In this document: piece after piece, positions 1 through 8,116 of the stretch | Numbering within the stretch: the stretch's first letter is position 1 | Layout: each line of letters opens with the position of its first letter | From: an uncultured Acetatifactor sp. | GTDB lineage: Bacteria > Bacillota > Clostridia > Lachnospirales > Lachnospiraceae | DNA: 15,785 nucleotides | Direction of reading: 5' to 3' | Assembly: GCA_910586835.1 (NCBI GenBank) | Contig: CAJUJU010000076.1 | Span: 1 to 15,785, forward strand | The notes under the pieces: model-generated | What the model was told of the DNA's origin: nothing | What the model saw: the letters and a program-made list of their open reading frames with translations, nothing else | The model's database searches: none | Position numbers and translations under genes: made by a program

Positions 1-34
1 GTGACTGGAGTTCAGACGTGTGCTCTTCCGATCT
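1..34 (+). other. Illumina TruSeq adapter contamination
   Basis: The first 34 bases equal the TruSeq read-2 adapter, beginning GTGACTGGAGTTCAGACGTG and ending GCTCTTCCGATCT. This is library-construction sequence, not genome. Translated through it, the minus strand gives the tail KIGRAHV and the plus strand gives MCSSDL, both familiar adapter artefacts in protein databases. Any gene call crossing base 34 is therefore false beyond that point. Confidence 0.98.
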
Positions 35-197
35 TCACTCCGTAACAGCAGCATGCGGGAATGCCGATGATGCCGATCACAAGGGAAGCGATCTGAAGGC
101 CGTTGGGGCCGGAGGGTCCGCTTTGCTGAGGGGGCGCCTGATACTGAATGTTTGTATAGTCCTGATAGTTGTTCTGCTGATTGTTCTGTCCGTCCAT
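35..197 (-). CDS. DUF4190-like small membrane protein, 3' end missing
   Basis: Only the first 54 residues are genomic; the gene is cut by the contig end and the adapter. The N-terminus is a disordered Asn/Gln/Tyr/Pro-rich stretch (residues 1-33). A hydrophobic membrane segment follows (about 34-54, GLQIASLVIGIIGIPACCC), the pattern of DUF4190-type Bacillota proteins, which usually carry two such segments after a low-complexity head. The ATG at 197 is preceded by AGAGGAG at good spacing. It is a separate transcription unit downstream of the VWA operon, with its own promoter. The function of the family is unknown. The family assignment rests on the start of one membrane segment only. Confidence 0.7.
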
Positions 198-243
198 GAT
201 ATTCTCCTCTTTCTGCTGTCAGTTTAAAGATTTTATTTCCATA

Positions 244-272
244 ATAGTAACATATCCCCCTGGCAAATGCAA
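244..272 (-). promoter_or_regulatory. Sigma-A-type promoter of the DUF4190-like gene
   Basis: On the minus strand, TTGCAT (272-267) and TACTAT (249-244) are separated by 17 bases, with a TG two bases upstream of the -10 element (extended -10). It lies about 47 bases upstream of the start codon at 197. Seen by eye only; the start site is inferred. Confidence 0.5.
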
Positions 273-305
273 CTTGATTTTATGTCCCGTATTTTCTGGG
301 TTAAC

Positions 306-334
306 ACGGGAAGACTGCCTGTCGGTTTTCCCGT
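306..334 (-). terminator. Hairpin just after the VWA operon stop codon
   Basis: Inverted repeat ACGGGAA / TTCCCGT (7 bp, perfect), beginning two bases after the stop codon of the 1519-residue gene, with an inner GAC/GTC pair. There is no good run of T on the minus strand after it, so it is a weak terminator or an mRNA-end structure rather than a classic Rho-independent terminator. Confidence 0.35.
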
Positions 335-336
335 CT

Positions 337-3300
337 TTACTGATTCCTCTGATCTTTTTTCTTCAGCAGCGCCGAAGTATCCAGCGTTACATTCTCCTGT
401 TGTTTCTTTTGTTGTTTCTGCTTTTTGGGCTTTTTTTGTCCTTTTGCGCTTTTTGCTTTTTCATCCGGGGACTCCTGGACAGGAGTCTCCGCTTCCCGGG
501 GCTGTCGGTTCAAGTCAGTTTCCCCCGGACTGTCCCCATGTATCACAGAAAGCTGAGGCATCCCGCCGCCTGCCCCTGCAGCCGCCCTACTATGCAGTCT
601 GTTTCGCACTGCCCGGTACAGCCTGGTGTCCTGAGGCAGGAAGTGGAACCTGCGCAGTGCGATATCCGCCACAAACCACACAACTGCCAGCAGAATCAGC
701 CACTTTGTGAGCTGGTAGCGTTCCTTCGCAGTACTCTTTTGCTTCTGCCAGAAATTTTCCTCCGGGTCTGCCAGTCTGCCGTAACGATCCACAAACTGTG
801 TAAACGCTCCGGTTCCCACATCAAATTTGTATTCGTCGGAATACTGTACCGCAGCCGCGGTAGTAACCGCGTTGGAAATGGCTCCGTCGTCAATCCTGCG
901 GACGCTGAGATTGTATATTCCCGTCAGATCGGTGTCCAGCCTTGCCTCGTAGCGCCCGGGAGCCGTGGCGTGCAGCTTCTCCGTCCGTGTATTCCCCTCC
1001 GGATCCGTATACACCGCCTCCACCCCGGTCTGTTCTCCGTAATCCAGGGCCTGATAGACGATATCCGTAGCTCCGCCGGCCGTGACTACCTCCACGGAGT
1101 CCTCTCCGATGGCTGCATTGCCCGCGCTGTAGTCTATCATGCGCTTCCAGAGCTGCACATAGTCGCTCTTTCCCGCGTAGCCAGCCGTCCACTGGTTTGT
1201 CACATCCGTATTCCAAGCCACCGTATGTCCTAAACCGTACTGCATCACCGTGAGCACCGGATCGTCCTTATCCGAGGCCAACAGCACGCTGGCGGTATTT
1301 TTCGGAGTGGCGCTGACATAGCCATACAAAAGGGGCCAGCCGTCCTCAAAAAGGCCTCTTGTAATCTCGTGGCCGCCGTTTACCGCCAGGGTAAACTCTC
1401 CGTTCTGCAGATAGGTATCCCCGCTTAAAAACACCTCCTGTGCAAATATTTTCGGAATCTCGGAGGCCATGTCGGAATAATAAAACCTGCCGCGGCAGTC
1501 TTCCGCCAGCTTCTCCAGAAGCCCTGCGTCGGAGCCTTCTCCCACGGCCACCGTAGACAGGGTGACACCGGCACCCGTGTAGGCGGCCACAATACTGCGA
1601 TAGTCGTCGCTTTCTCCCTGACCGTCCGTCAGAAGAATGACATGACGGATATCCGCGTCGCAGTCCGAAATCCCTTCCAAAGCCGCCCACAGCGCAGGCT
1701 GTATGGTGGTTCCCCCGCCCTCCGAGATGGTCTCGATCTGTGTTTTGATCGATTCCTGGTCGTCGGACAGCTCCGTGGGCTCCACCGCCCAGCTGTATCT
1801 GTTGTCAAAGGAAAGTACCCCTACATAATCCGTGCTCCGCAACTGGTCCACGGCGGTCTTGGCGGCGGTGATTGCCAGATCAAGGTTGGTGGCCCCGCCC
1901 CCGGCATCAACCCCCATACTTCCGGAATGATCGATCACCATAACCATGGCCATGGCCGGCGCTTCGTTCACACCCCGCAGCTGCATATCCACCGGCAGCA
2001 CCGTCTCCAAAACGCTCTCCTTGTAGCCGCCCAGCGCAAAGCTTTCTCTGCCGCCGCAGCACACAAGACCGCAGCCGTAATCCTTCACATAGGTCTCAAC
2101 GGAGGCCAGAAAGCCCTCCGGAAGATCCCACAGATACACGTTTTCCAGAATGATACTCTTAAATTCCAGCATTTTATCCAGGGTGGAGGGAGCGTTGATG
2201 GCCGACACTGCGCTGTAGTTGCAGCCGGCGCTGCGAAGCAGCTCCTCAAAGCGGCTGCTGTCCTCATTCAAGCCGGACACCAGGAGAATTTTGGGCAGAG
2301 AATCCACCACCGAATACGCGTGGTAGCTGTCGTTTTCCCGGCAGGTATCTCCGGGAGCAGCCACCCTGACTTCAAAGCTCTCCACGCTTTCTCCCCTGAC
2401 CTCCTGACGGAACCGGAACTGATTGGTTCCCCGGTTGAGATGAACGTCATAGCCGGCTGTCAGAATACTTCCCATCCAGATCTGAATCTGTGCGTCCGTC
2501 TCATAATTGCTTTCCACCGTCACCGTCATATTGTAGGCGTCGCCTTGATACAGATAGCTGGGCAGCTCCACGTTTTCCACATAGGCGTCCTGTCCCTGGG
2601 TCACATCGTACAGGACTGCCAGCAGCTCGGTCTGCCTGGAAACCAGCGCGGATGCCGTATTCGCAAGCTCCCCCTTCGTCTGCCTGCCGTCGGTGAGCAG
2701 GACGATGCGCCCAGGTGATCCCGACGGAATCATTGCCAGCGCCCGGGACATGGCCTCCTCAAAATTTGTGGCCGTCTTGTCCGGAAGGGACATGATCCGG
2801 GTAAACCGGTTTTCACCGGTCAGAAACTGATCAATCACGGAATTTTTTCCGAAGGTGACAATGGCATACTGGTTTCCCTGGGGCATCTTCTCGACCGCCC
2901 GGTTCAGGCAGTCCTCCATGGCCGTCAGATTCTGCTCGTTGCTGTTGGAGATATCCACCAGAAAAACTGTGGTCTGCGCGCCGCCATGTCTGTTTACCGA
3001 CAATCCCAGCACCGCCAGCAGCACAAGCAAGGCGCACATGGCTCGTACCGTTCTGTAAAACCAGCTTTTACTGCGGCTCTGCCGCACATAAAGGATCCAT
3101 TCTGCCGCCATCAAAACCAGCGCCAATACCAGCAGCACATTGCGGAACTGTCTTTTGACAAGCCCGCTTCCTGGAACGTCCGTGCCGGAAGTTCCCGATG
3201 CAGTAATCCGGCCGTCGGACTGGCTTTCCGCGGCAAACCGTACCACATAGTGCTCCGTTTTCTCCCCGGCGCTCACCTGGTACAGTCCCGCCTGATCGGT

Positions 3301-4896
3301 CTCTGCCTGCAGCGTGTTCACGTCAAAATCTGCCTGCGGATGAAAGACCACCCGGTCTCCCACCGCGTAAACATGATTGGCCAAAAGGGAGGTATCCCCC
3401 AGATAATGAAGAACATTGGATAAAAATACGGGAAACTCCGCTTTCAGCGGGAAGTCGGACTCCCGAAGGTCAAAGCCCACCACCACCGTCTTTTTGCCGT
3501 TCTGCTCCCCGTAATAACCTGCGCACTGCTCTCCGGCCCAGAGAAATCCGGTGCCCCAGTCCGGTATCTCATAGACTGCGGTTTCGTTGACACCGATGGA
3601 AAAAGCGGACAATCCAGCGGTCAGATCACAGGAGCTGACAGTCAGAAGTACTTTTGTAACCGTGCTTACCGCATTTCCGCCGCCGAACATCAATCCGTCG
3701 GCCAGGTCGCCTGCCTCCGGCTCCGTTCCCGCATCGTAAATGCGGATCACCTGCTCCTCCTGCAGTCCGGCTGTCGTCTCAGCCCTGGGCAGACTGTGTC
3801 CTGTGGCCGCCTGATAAGCCTTCTCAATGTAGGTGTTGCCGTCCCCGATGAGAACCGCATCCAGGCTGCTTGTCTGTTCCGGAATCGCATAGGCCACATT
3901 GTCCGCCGCAAGGGAATCTCCCCCTTTTTTTCCGGCGAAACGCACCGACCCGATCTCGCTGCGCAGGGGCTCTCCCCGCCACGAAAACTCGCCAAAGAAG
4001 CAGAGCCTGGTCTCTCCGGCTTCCAGGGTCAGCTGTCGGATCTCAACCAATCTTTCCCCTTCATACAGACTGACTTCCATGGAGGCCTGAGTGTCGCCGT
4101 AATTTGTGAGGCCGGAGGCGCAGATCACAGTACGTTCTTCCGGATCTTCCTCCGGGATATCGGAGGCTTCCGCCTCCCCGGCGTCTGCATCCACATAGGA
4201 GAGGAAGTTGTTTGAAACGTTATCTACGGCTTCCCCCATCACATACACGCGGGCATCAAAATAATCGGAAAAGCTCATGGCATAGGATGCACCGATGCCG
4301 TCCGTAAAGACGATCACCTCCGCACCCTTGCCGTCCTCCCCGGTCTCTTCCGCTCCCCGCAGTGTCTCCACAATGCTCTCCGCAGCCTGCAGGCTGCCTT
4401 CCCCGTCACAGCACACAATGCTGTCCAGGATCTCAGAAAGGCTGGCCTTATCCCTTACGCCCACCGCAAGCAGGCTTGCGCCCGTGCAGTCGCCGGTCAC
4501 CACGGAAAAGGCAGTCTCTTCCGAGGACGCAATGATATCCCTGGCCTCTGTCAGGGCCTCCTCCAGTCGGGTTCTGCCCTCTCCCGCGTCATGCTGCATG
4601 CTTCCGCTGGTGTCAAACACAAGGATCACATTTCCCCTGCTTCTGCCCTCCCGGTTCAGGTACGGCGACATCAGCGCCAGAATCAACACCACAAGAATCA
4701 GGATTTGAAGATACATCAGCAGATTGTGGATAAATTTCTCCAGAAAAGTCTTGGACTGCATATTCCGGAACAACTTATCCCAGAGCAGATTTGAGGATAT
4801 CCTGTAGTCCTTTCCCCTGGGTTTTAACAGATATAAAATAATCACCACCGGTATCGCGGAAAGCAGCGCCAGCGGCCATAAGCTCTCAAATATCAT
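337..4896 (-). CDS. Giant BatA-like membrane protein: three VWA domains plus GATase-like domain
   Basis: A 1519-residue protein. Residues 1-80 are a BatA-type N-terminus with two membrane segments (about 5-24 and 58-78). VWA1 starts near 89 with MIDAS motif DTSGS (95-99). Two more membrane segments follow (about 586-605 and 615-634). VWA2 starts near 642 (DISNS, 648-652; LLTDGR near 733-738). A GATase-like fold spans about 867-970, with no Cys-His-Glu triad apparent. VWA3 starts near 983 (DHSGS, 989-993; T1064; LLTDGQ 1088-1093). A last membrane segment (about 1397-1414) precedes a Lys/Gln-rich tail (about 1480-1519). Basic residues after segments 1, 3 and 5 predict that all VWA domains are outside the cell and the tail is cytoplasmic. 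It looks like a BatA protein fused to a VWA-GATase-VWA protein. The start at 4896 overlaps the DUF58 stop by 11 nt, with AAGGGTGA as ribosome site. VWA MIDAS sites bind divalent metal and protein partners; the partner is unknown. Confidence 0.93.
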   Translation of the reverse strand: MIFESLWPLALLSAIPVVIILYLLKPRGKDYRISSNLLWDKLFRNMQSKTFLEKFIHNLLMYLQILILVVLILALMSPYLNREGRSRGNVILVFDTSGSMQHDAGEGRTRLEEALTEARDIIASSEETAFSVVTGDCTGASLLAVGVRDKASLSEILDSIVCCDGEGSLQAAESIVETLRGAEETGEDGKGAEVIVFTDGIGASYAMSFSDYFDARVYVMGEAVDNVSNNFLSYVDADAGEAEASDIPEEDPEERTVICASGLTNYGDTQASMEVSLYEGERLVEIRQLTLEAGETRLCFFGEFSWRGEPLRSEIGSVRFAGKKGGDSLAADNVAYAIPEQTSSLDAVLIGDGNTYIEKAYQAATGHSLPRAETTAGLQEEQVIRIYDAGTEPEAGDLADGLMFGGGNAVSTVTKVLLTVSSCDLTAGLSAFSIGVNETAVYEIPDWGTGFLWAGEQCAGYYGEQNGKKTVVVGFDLRESDFPLKAEFPVFLSNVLHYLGDTSLLANHVYAVGDRVVFHPQADFDVNTLQAETDQAGLYQVSAGEKTEHYVVRFAAESQSDGRITASGTSGTDVPGSGLVKRQFRNVLLVLALVLMAAEWILYVRQSRSKSWFYRTVRAMCALLVLLAVLGLSVNRHGGAQTTVFLVDISNSNEQNLTAMEDCLNRAVEKMPQGNQYAIVTFGKNSVIDQFLTGENRFTRIMSLPDKTATNFEEAMSRALAMIPSGSPGRIVLLTDGRQTKGELANTASALVSRQTELLAVLYDVTQGQDAYVENVELPSYLYQGDAYNMTVTVESNYETDAQIQIWMGSILTAGYDVHLNRGTNQFRFRQEVRGESVESFEVRVAAPGDTCRENDSYHAYSVVDSLPKILLVSGLNEDSSRFEELLRSAGCNYSAVSAINAPSTLDKMLEFKSIILENVYLWDLPEGFLASVETYVKDYGCGLVCCGGRESFALGGYKESVLETVLPVDMQLRGVNEAPAMAMVMVIDHSGSMGVDAGGGATNLDLAITAAKTAVDQLRSTDYVGVLSFDNRYSWAVEPTELSDDQESIKTQIETISEGGGTTIQPALWAALEGISDCDADIRHVILLTDGQGESDDYRSIVAAYTGAGVTLSTVAVGEGSDAGLLEKLAEDCRGRFYYSDMASEIPKIFAQEVFLSGDTYLQNGEFTLAVNGGHEITRGLFEDGWPLLYGYVSATPKNTASVLLASDKDDPVLTVMQYGLGHTVAWNTDVTNQWTAGYAGKSDYVQLWKRMIDYSAGNAAIGEDSVEVVTAGGATDIVYQALDYGEQTGVEAVYTDPEGNTRTEKLHATAPGRYEARLDTDLTGIYNLSVRRIDDGAISNAVTTAAAVQYSDEYKFDVGTGAFTQFVDRYGRLADPEENFWQKQKSTAKERYQLTKWLILLAVVWFVADIALRRFHFLPQDTRLYRAVRNRLHSRAAAGAGGGMPQLSVIHGDSPGETDLNRQPREAETPVQESPDEKAKSAKGQKKPKKQKQQKKQQENVTLDTSALLKKKDQRNQ

Positions 4897-5809
4897 AAAT
4901 CACCCTTAAATCCTGAAATACCAGCTGTTCCCTTTCCAGCCCGGTGCCGCAGAGCACATAGATGCCCCGCCCGGCGGCACAGCCTCTCTTCATGCGCTCC
5001 GTCAGCCGGTTCAGTTCCTTCTCATAGCTCTCCACTGCCCTGGCGTCCACCGTCAGCCGTAGGGATGCGTCTGTCTCTGCGTCAATGAGGTTCAACGCGC
5101 CTGTCAACGTGATGCGAAGTTCCTCCTCCGCCAGAGTGTGCAGAATCACAGGACGCTGCTTACAATACTGCAGGTACTGAAGCAGCTTTTCATAACCCTT
5201 ACGTCCCGGCAGAGCCGCCTGTTCTCCCGCCTGTTTTTTTGCGACCTCCGTCTCATCCAGCATACCTGGATGCAGGAAGTCGCTGATGATCACCGTCACA
5301 CCCGGGCCCCGGCGTTTTATTCCCGCAGCCGCGGAAAGCATGTCGGTCTCCCCGGAGAACGTCAGTCGTTCCAGCCAGTGAAGCGCCCTGGGGAAGGCAT
5401 TTTTTCCGCCTCCCACAGAAAGCGGACGGTTCATATCCTTCATATCATAGAGCATCAGCCGATCCATATTGTTCAGAGCCAGAAAGCTCACCACCGCCGC
5501 CAGATCCACCGCCAGCTCCGCCTTGCTGCGGGCCCCGTAATCCATGGAGGCGCTTGTGTCGATGAGCACGGATACCACCGCTTCCTTCTCCTCCAGATAC
5601 TCCCGGATATACAGCTTATCCAACCTTGCGTACGCGTTCCAGTCCATGCGCCGCAGATCATCCCCCTGCATATACTCCCGGAAATCGGAAAATTCCGCGG
5701 AGGATCCCTTCTGCACCGACTTCCGGCTGCCGGACATATTCAGATTACTTTTGTGTGACATGCCAAGCGCAAGCCGTCCCAGCTTATCATAAATCTTCCT
5801 GTCAAGCAT
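4886..5809 (-). CDS. DUF58 domain protein (VWA-like, MoxR partner)
   Basis: A 307-residue cytoplasmic protein with no membrane segment or signal peptide. It carries the DUF58 hallmark EFSDFREYMQGDDLRRMDW at 39-57, followed by YARLDKLYIREY, then a VWA-like core with an intact MIDAS-type DTSAS (84-88) and a VIISDF strand near 173-178. DUF58 proteins are almost always encoded beside MoxR ATPases and are thought to act as their adaptors or substrate receptors; the biochemical role is not established. The start codon lies inside the end of the MoxR gene (8-nt overlap) and its own stop overlaps the start of the 1519-residue gene, so translation is probably coupled on both sides. The length is in the normal family range. 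Confidence 0.93.
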   Translation of the reverse strand: MLDRKIYDKLGRLALGMSHKSNLNMSGSRKSVQKGSSAEFSDFREYMQGDDLRRMDWNAYARLDKLYIREYLEEKEAVVSVLIDTSASMDYGARSKAELAVDLAAVVSFLALNNMDRLMLYDMKDMNRPLSVGGGKNAFPRALHWLERLTFSGETDMLSAAAGIKRRGPGVTVIISDFLHPGMLDETEVAKKQAGEQAALPGRKGYEKLLQYLQYCKQRPVILHTLAEEELRITLTGALNLIDAETDASLRLTVDARAVESYEKELNRLTERMKRGCAAGRGIYVLCGTGLEREQLVFQDLRVIYDI

Positions 5810-6758
5810 ACAGATTCTTTCCCTTTTCCTCTATGAGCTTTCCGATCACAGCATCCTCCGTGATGCCCTCGGAGATCGCGTCAAAGCTAAGCAGCACCCT
5901 GTGCCGCAGCACCGGGAAGGCCACCGTCTGTACGTCCTCAAAGGATACGTTCAGACGTCCCTCCAGAAAGGCCCTGGCCTTCGACGCCCGGATCATGGCC
6001 TGGGCCGCCCGGGGGCTTGCTCCTTCCCGGATATAAGGATTTTCCTCGTGGGTGGCCATGACAAGCTCCAGAATGTAGTCCATGACCGCATCCGCCACCG
6101 GGATTTTGGAAATCAGTCTTCTGGCCTCCAGAAGCTCATCCCCGTTCATCAGTCCGCGGATCTGCGGGGGCTCCTGGCTCTCCGTGAGACCTACAATGCC
6201 GCGCAGCTCTTCCTTGTCCGGGAACGGCACCAGTATTTTGAACAGAAACCGATCCAGCTGCGCCTCCGGCAGCGGATAGGTTCCCTCCTGCTCGATGGGA
6301 TTCTGGGTTGCCAGCACAAAAAACGGTTCCTCCAGCAGATGGCTCTCGCTGCCCACCGTCACGGTGTGCTCCTGCATGGCCTCCAGAAGGGCCGACTGGG
6401 TTTTGGGGGTAGCACGGTTGATTTCGTCCGCCAGCACCAGATTGGCAAAGACGGGGCCCTTTTGAAACCGGAAGCTGCTTTTCCCCTCTTCCTTCACCAT
6501 GATATTGGTTCCCGTCACATCGCTGGGCATCAGGTCCGGCGTGAATTGAATACGCTTGAAGGTCAGCAGGAACACCTGGCTGACCGTGCGCACCAGCATG
6601 GTCTTGCCAAGGCCCGGCATACCCTCCAGAAGCACGTTTCCCCCGGAGAGAAGCGCGAGCATGACCTGCCGGATGACGCTCTTCTGCCCGATAATCCCCT
6701 TTCCGATCTCCTCCTCACATTCTCTGATCTTCTGCTGACAAACTTCTAACTCTGACAT
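5802..6758 (-). CDS. MoxR-family AAA+ ATPase
   Basis: A 318-residue cytoplasmic AAA+ ATPase of the MoxR (AAA_3) type. Walker A is GMPGLGKT (46-53), Walker B LVLADE (107-112), sensor 1 ATQNP (150-154), and the LPEAQLDRF block with candidate arginine finger R170 follows. A C-terminal lid domain occupies roughly 200-318. MoxR proteins act as chaperone-like ATPases that mature or assemble partner complexes together with VWA/DUF58 proteins, for example metal insertion in methanol dehydrogenase. The substrate here is unknown; the VWA proteins and the ABC transporter in the same operon are the obvious candidates. The ATG at 6758 has AAGGAG seven bases upstream. It begins 16 nt after the preceding gene and overlaps the DUF58 gene by 8 nt. 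Confidence 0.96.
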   Translation of the reverse strand: MSELEVCQQKIRECEEEIGKGIIGQKSVIRQVMLALLSGGNVLLEGMPGLGKTMLVRTVSQVFLLTFKRIQFTPDLMPSDVTGTNIMVKEEGKSSFRFQKGPVFANLVLADEINRATPKTQSALLEAMQEHTVTVGSESHLLEEPFFVLATQNPIEQEGTYPLPEAQLDRFLFKILVPFPDKEELRGIVGLTESQEPPQIRGLMNGDELLEARRLISKIPVADAVMDYILELVMATHEENPYIREGASPRAAQAMIRASKARAFLEGRLNVSFEDVQTVAFPVLRHRVLLSFDAISEGITEDAVIGKLIEEKGKNLYA

Positions 6759-6774
6759 TGTGTTCTCCTTTTAC

Positions 6775-8106
6775 CTACTTGTTCAGATTCTCAAAATAAT
6801 CCCGTATCACGGACTCCATACCGCTTGGATACCTGCCGTTTGCAATTCCCTCGTAGGCATTGTCCGTATACTGTCCGATGACGGAATTGTAATCTACATG
6901 CTGTCCCTCCCAGGCCAGACCGTTCTGTTGACGGTAGTAATCGGAGTTTTCATCTCCCGTCTTTTCTCCGGTCAGGGACGGATCGTCACCGATATCGTTG
7001 GGGATGCTCACATAGTCATGGGGTGTGGAGCTGCTTCCGGTTCCCCGGCCGTTTCCGCTTCCTGTTCCGCCGCCATTGCCGTCGCCGCTGCCGTTGCCGT
7101 CTCCATTCCCGCTGCCGTTGCCGCTTCCGTTCCCATCGCCGCTTCCGTCGCCATTGCCGTCGCCGCTTCCGTCGCCATTGCCGCCATTGCTTCCGTTCCC
7201 GTCGTCGTTTCCGCTTCCGCTGCCTTCTTTATCGTCATTGTTTCCGGAAGCACCCGCAGAGGCATTTCCGGCGGAGGCCGTCTGCTGTCCGCCTTCGTTT
7301 GCCGCCGCCTTTGCCAGCGCCTCCGCAGAGGCCACTCCCGCTAAGGCAGGGTCGCTCAACTGTGCCGCAAGCTGTTCCAGGCTTTTCGCCGCCTGGTTAT
7401 ATTTGTAGTCCAATCTTTCCATTGCCGCATCCAGCCCTTGCCAGGAATCTGTCTCAGCAAGCTCTTCCCCGGACAGTTTAAGCGCCTCCGAGAGTGCCTC
7501 CAGGCGAAGCCTCTGCTCCTCTGTCAGAGTCTCCGGATCCACTCCCTCCAGTGCCTCCAGAAGTTCCTCCAACTCTTCCAGTTCCTCCTTTGCCTGCTCC
7601 TGTACCTCATGCCGCAGCTGCGCCTGCTCCCGCACAGGAGAAGGAAGCACTCCCAGCGCCACAGCTGCCGCCACCGACAAAAGCAATGCCAGAAGATGCC
7701 GTTTATCCGGAAGAAGGGGAATGCGGATCTGCTCCCTTCGTCCTTCGTAATGCCGGAGGGCATCCTCCCGCTGGAGCCTGGAAAATTCATCCTCCTGCCC
7801 CATCTGTTCCAACGCCGTAATCATGCGTTCCTTCAGCCCGAAGGAGTCCAGTCTCTTCGCCGCCTGTTTCATATCCGCCCGCCGGTACACGGCATAACAG
7901 CCCCCGGCCAGAAGACCTGCTGCAAAGCACAGCAAGGCGGCCGCATGAGCATAATAGAACGGAAGAAAAAGGGATGCCAGCTCACAGAGAATCCCCCCGA
8001 TACCGCCGAAGGCGGTAAACAGGACGCTGTAATCTGCCAGCCTGGCCAGATTCATTTTTTTCCTGCAGCTTTTCATCTGCCTGATCAGGTATTCTTTCGC
8101 GTCCAT
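6775..8106 (-). CDS. Coiled-coil membrane protein with Gly/Asp/Asn/Ser linker
   Basis: A 443-residue protein. Two membrane segments (about 26-47 and 52-73) form a hairpin. A conserved-looking RLDSFGLKERMITALE block (85-100) precedes a third segment (about 137-154). A highly charged helical region (160-250, Glu/Leu rich) is probably coiled coil. Residues about 287-360 are almost only Gly, Asn, Asp and Ser, and the tail (361-443) ends YPSGMESVIRDYFENLNK. This layout resembles DUF4175-type proteins found in MoxR-DUF58 operons, which also end in a P-x-x-hydrophobic-x-x-YF motif, but that match is from memory and is not firm. If positive-inside holds, the coiled coil, linker and tail are outside the cell. 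The start ATG (8106) follows AGAGGAT; the gene begins 10 nt after the permease stop. Confidence 0.85.
   Translation of the reverse strand: MDAKEYLIRQMKSCRKKMNLARLADYSVLFTAFGGIGGILCELASLFLPFYYAHAAALLCFAAGLLAGGCYAVYRRADMKQAAKRLDSFGLKERMITALEQMGQEDEFSRLQREDALRHYEGRREQIRIPLLPDKRHLLALLLSVAAAVALGVLPSPVREQAQLRHEVQEQAKEELEELEELLEALEGVDPETLTEEQRLRLEALSEALKLSGEELAETDSWQGLDAAMERLDYKYNQAAKSLEQLAAQLSDPALAGVASAEALAKAAANEGGQQTASAGNASAGASGNNDDKEGSGSGNDDGNGSNGGNGDGSGDGNGDGSGDGNGSGNGSGNGDGNGSGDGNGGGTGSGNGRGTGSSSTPHDYVSIPNDIGDDPSLTGEKTGDENSDYYRQQNGLAWEGQHVDYNSVIGQYTDNAYEGIANGRYPSGMESVIRDYFENLNK
7030..7225 (-). repeat. Degenerate in-frame tandem repeat encoding the Gly/Asp/Asn/Ser linker
   Basis: This GC-rich stretch is built of degenerate 6-bp and 12-bp units (plus strand: GCCGTT, GCCATT, GCTTCC and similar) inside the 443-residue protein gene. 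A 24-bp unit starting TCGCCGCTTCCGTC occurs twice in exact tandem (7136-7159 and 7160-7183). All units are multiples of three, so repeat gain or loss changes linker length without breaking the frame. It produces long spurious open frames on both strands. Confidence 0.85.
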
Positions 8107-8116
8107 AAATATCCTC

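Noticed and set aside
18..227. Plus-strand frame starting MCSSDL
   Set aside because: It starts in adapter sequence and runs antisense to the DUF4190-like gene.
181..1233. Long open frame on the plus strand (350 codons)
   Set aside because: It lies antisense to the VWA protein gene, has no ribosome site and no recognisable domain, and is explained by the GC-rich codon use of the real gene.
1642..2718. Long plus-strand open frame (358 codons) and similar frames opposite the MoxR gene (5901-6749)
   Set aside because: Antisense shadows of confidently identified genes; compositions are His/Gln/Arg rich and not protein-like.
7030..7225. Repeat tract resembling a CRISPR or minisatellite
   Set aside because: Units are in frame, without unique spacers, and encode a low-complexity linker inside a clear gene.
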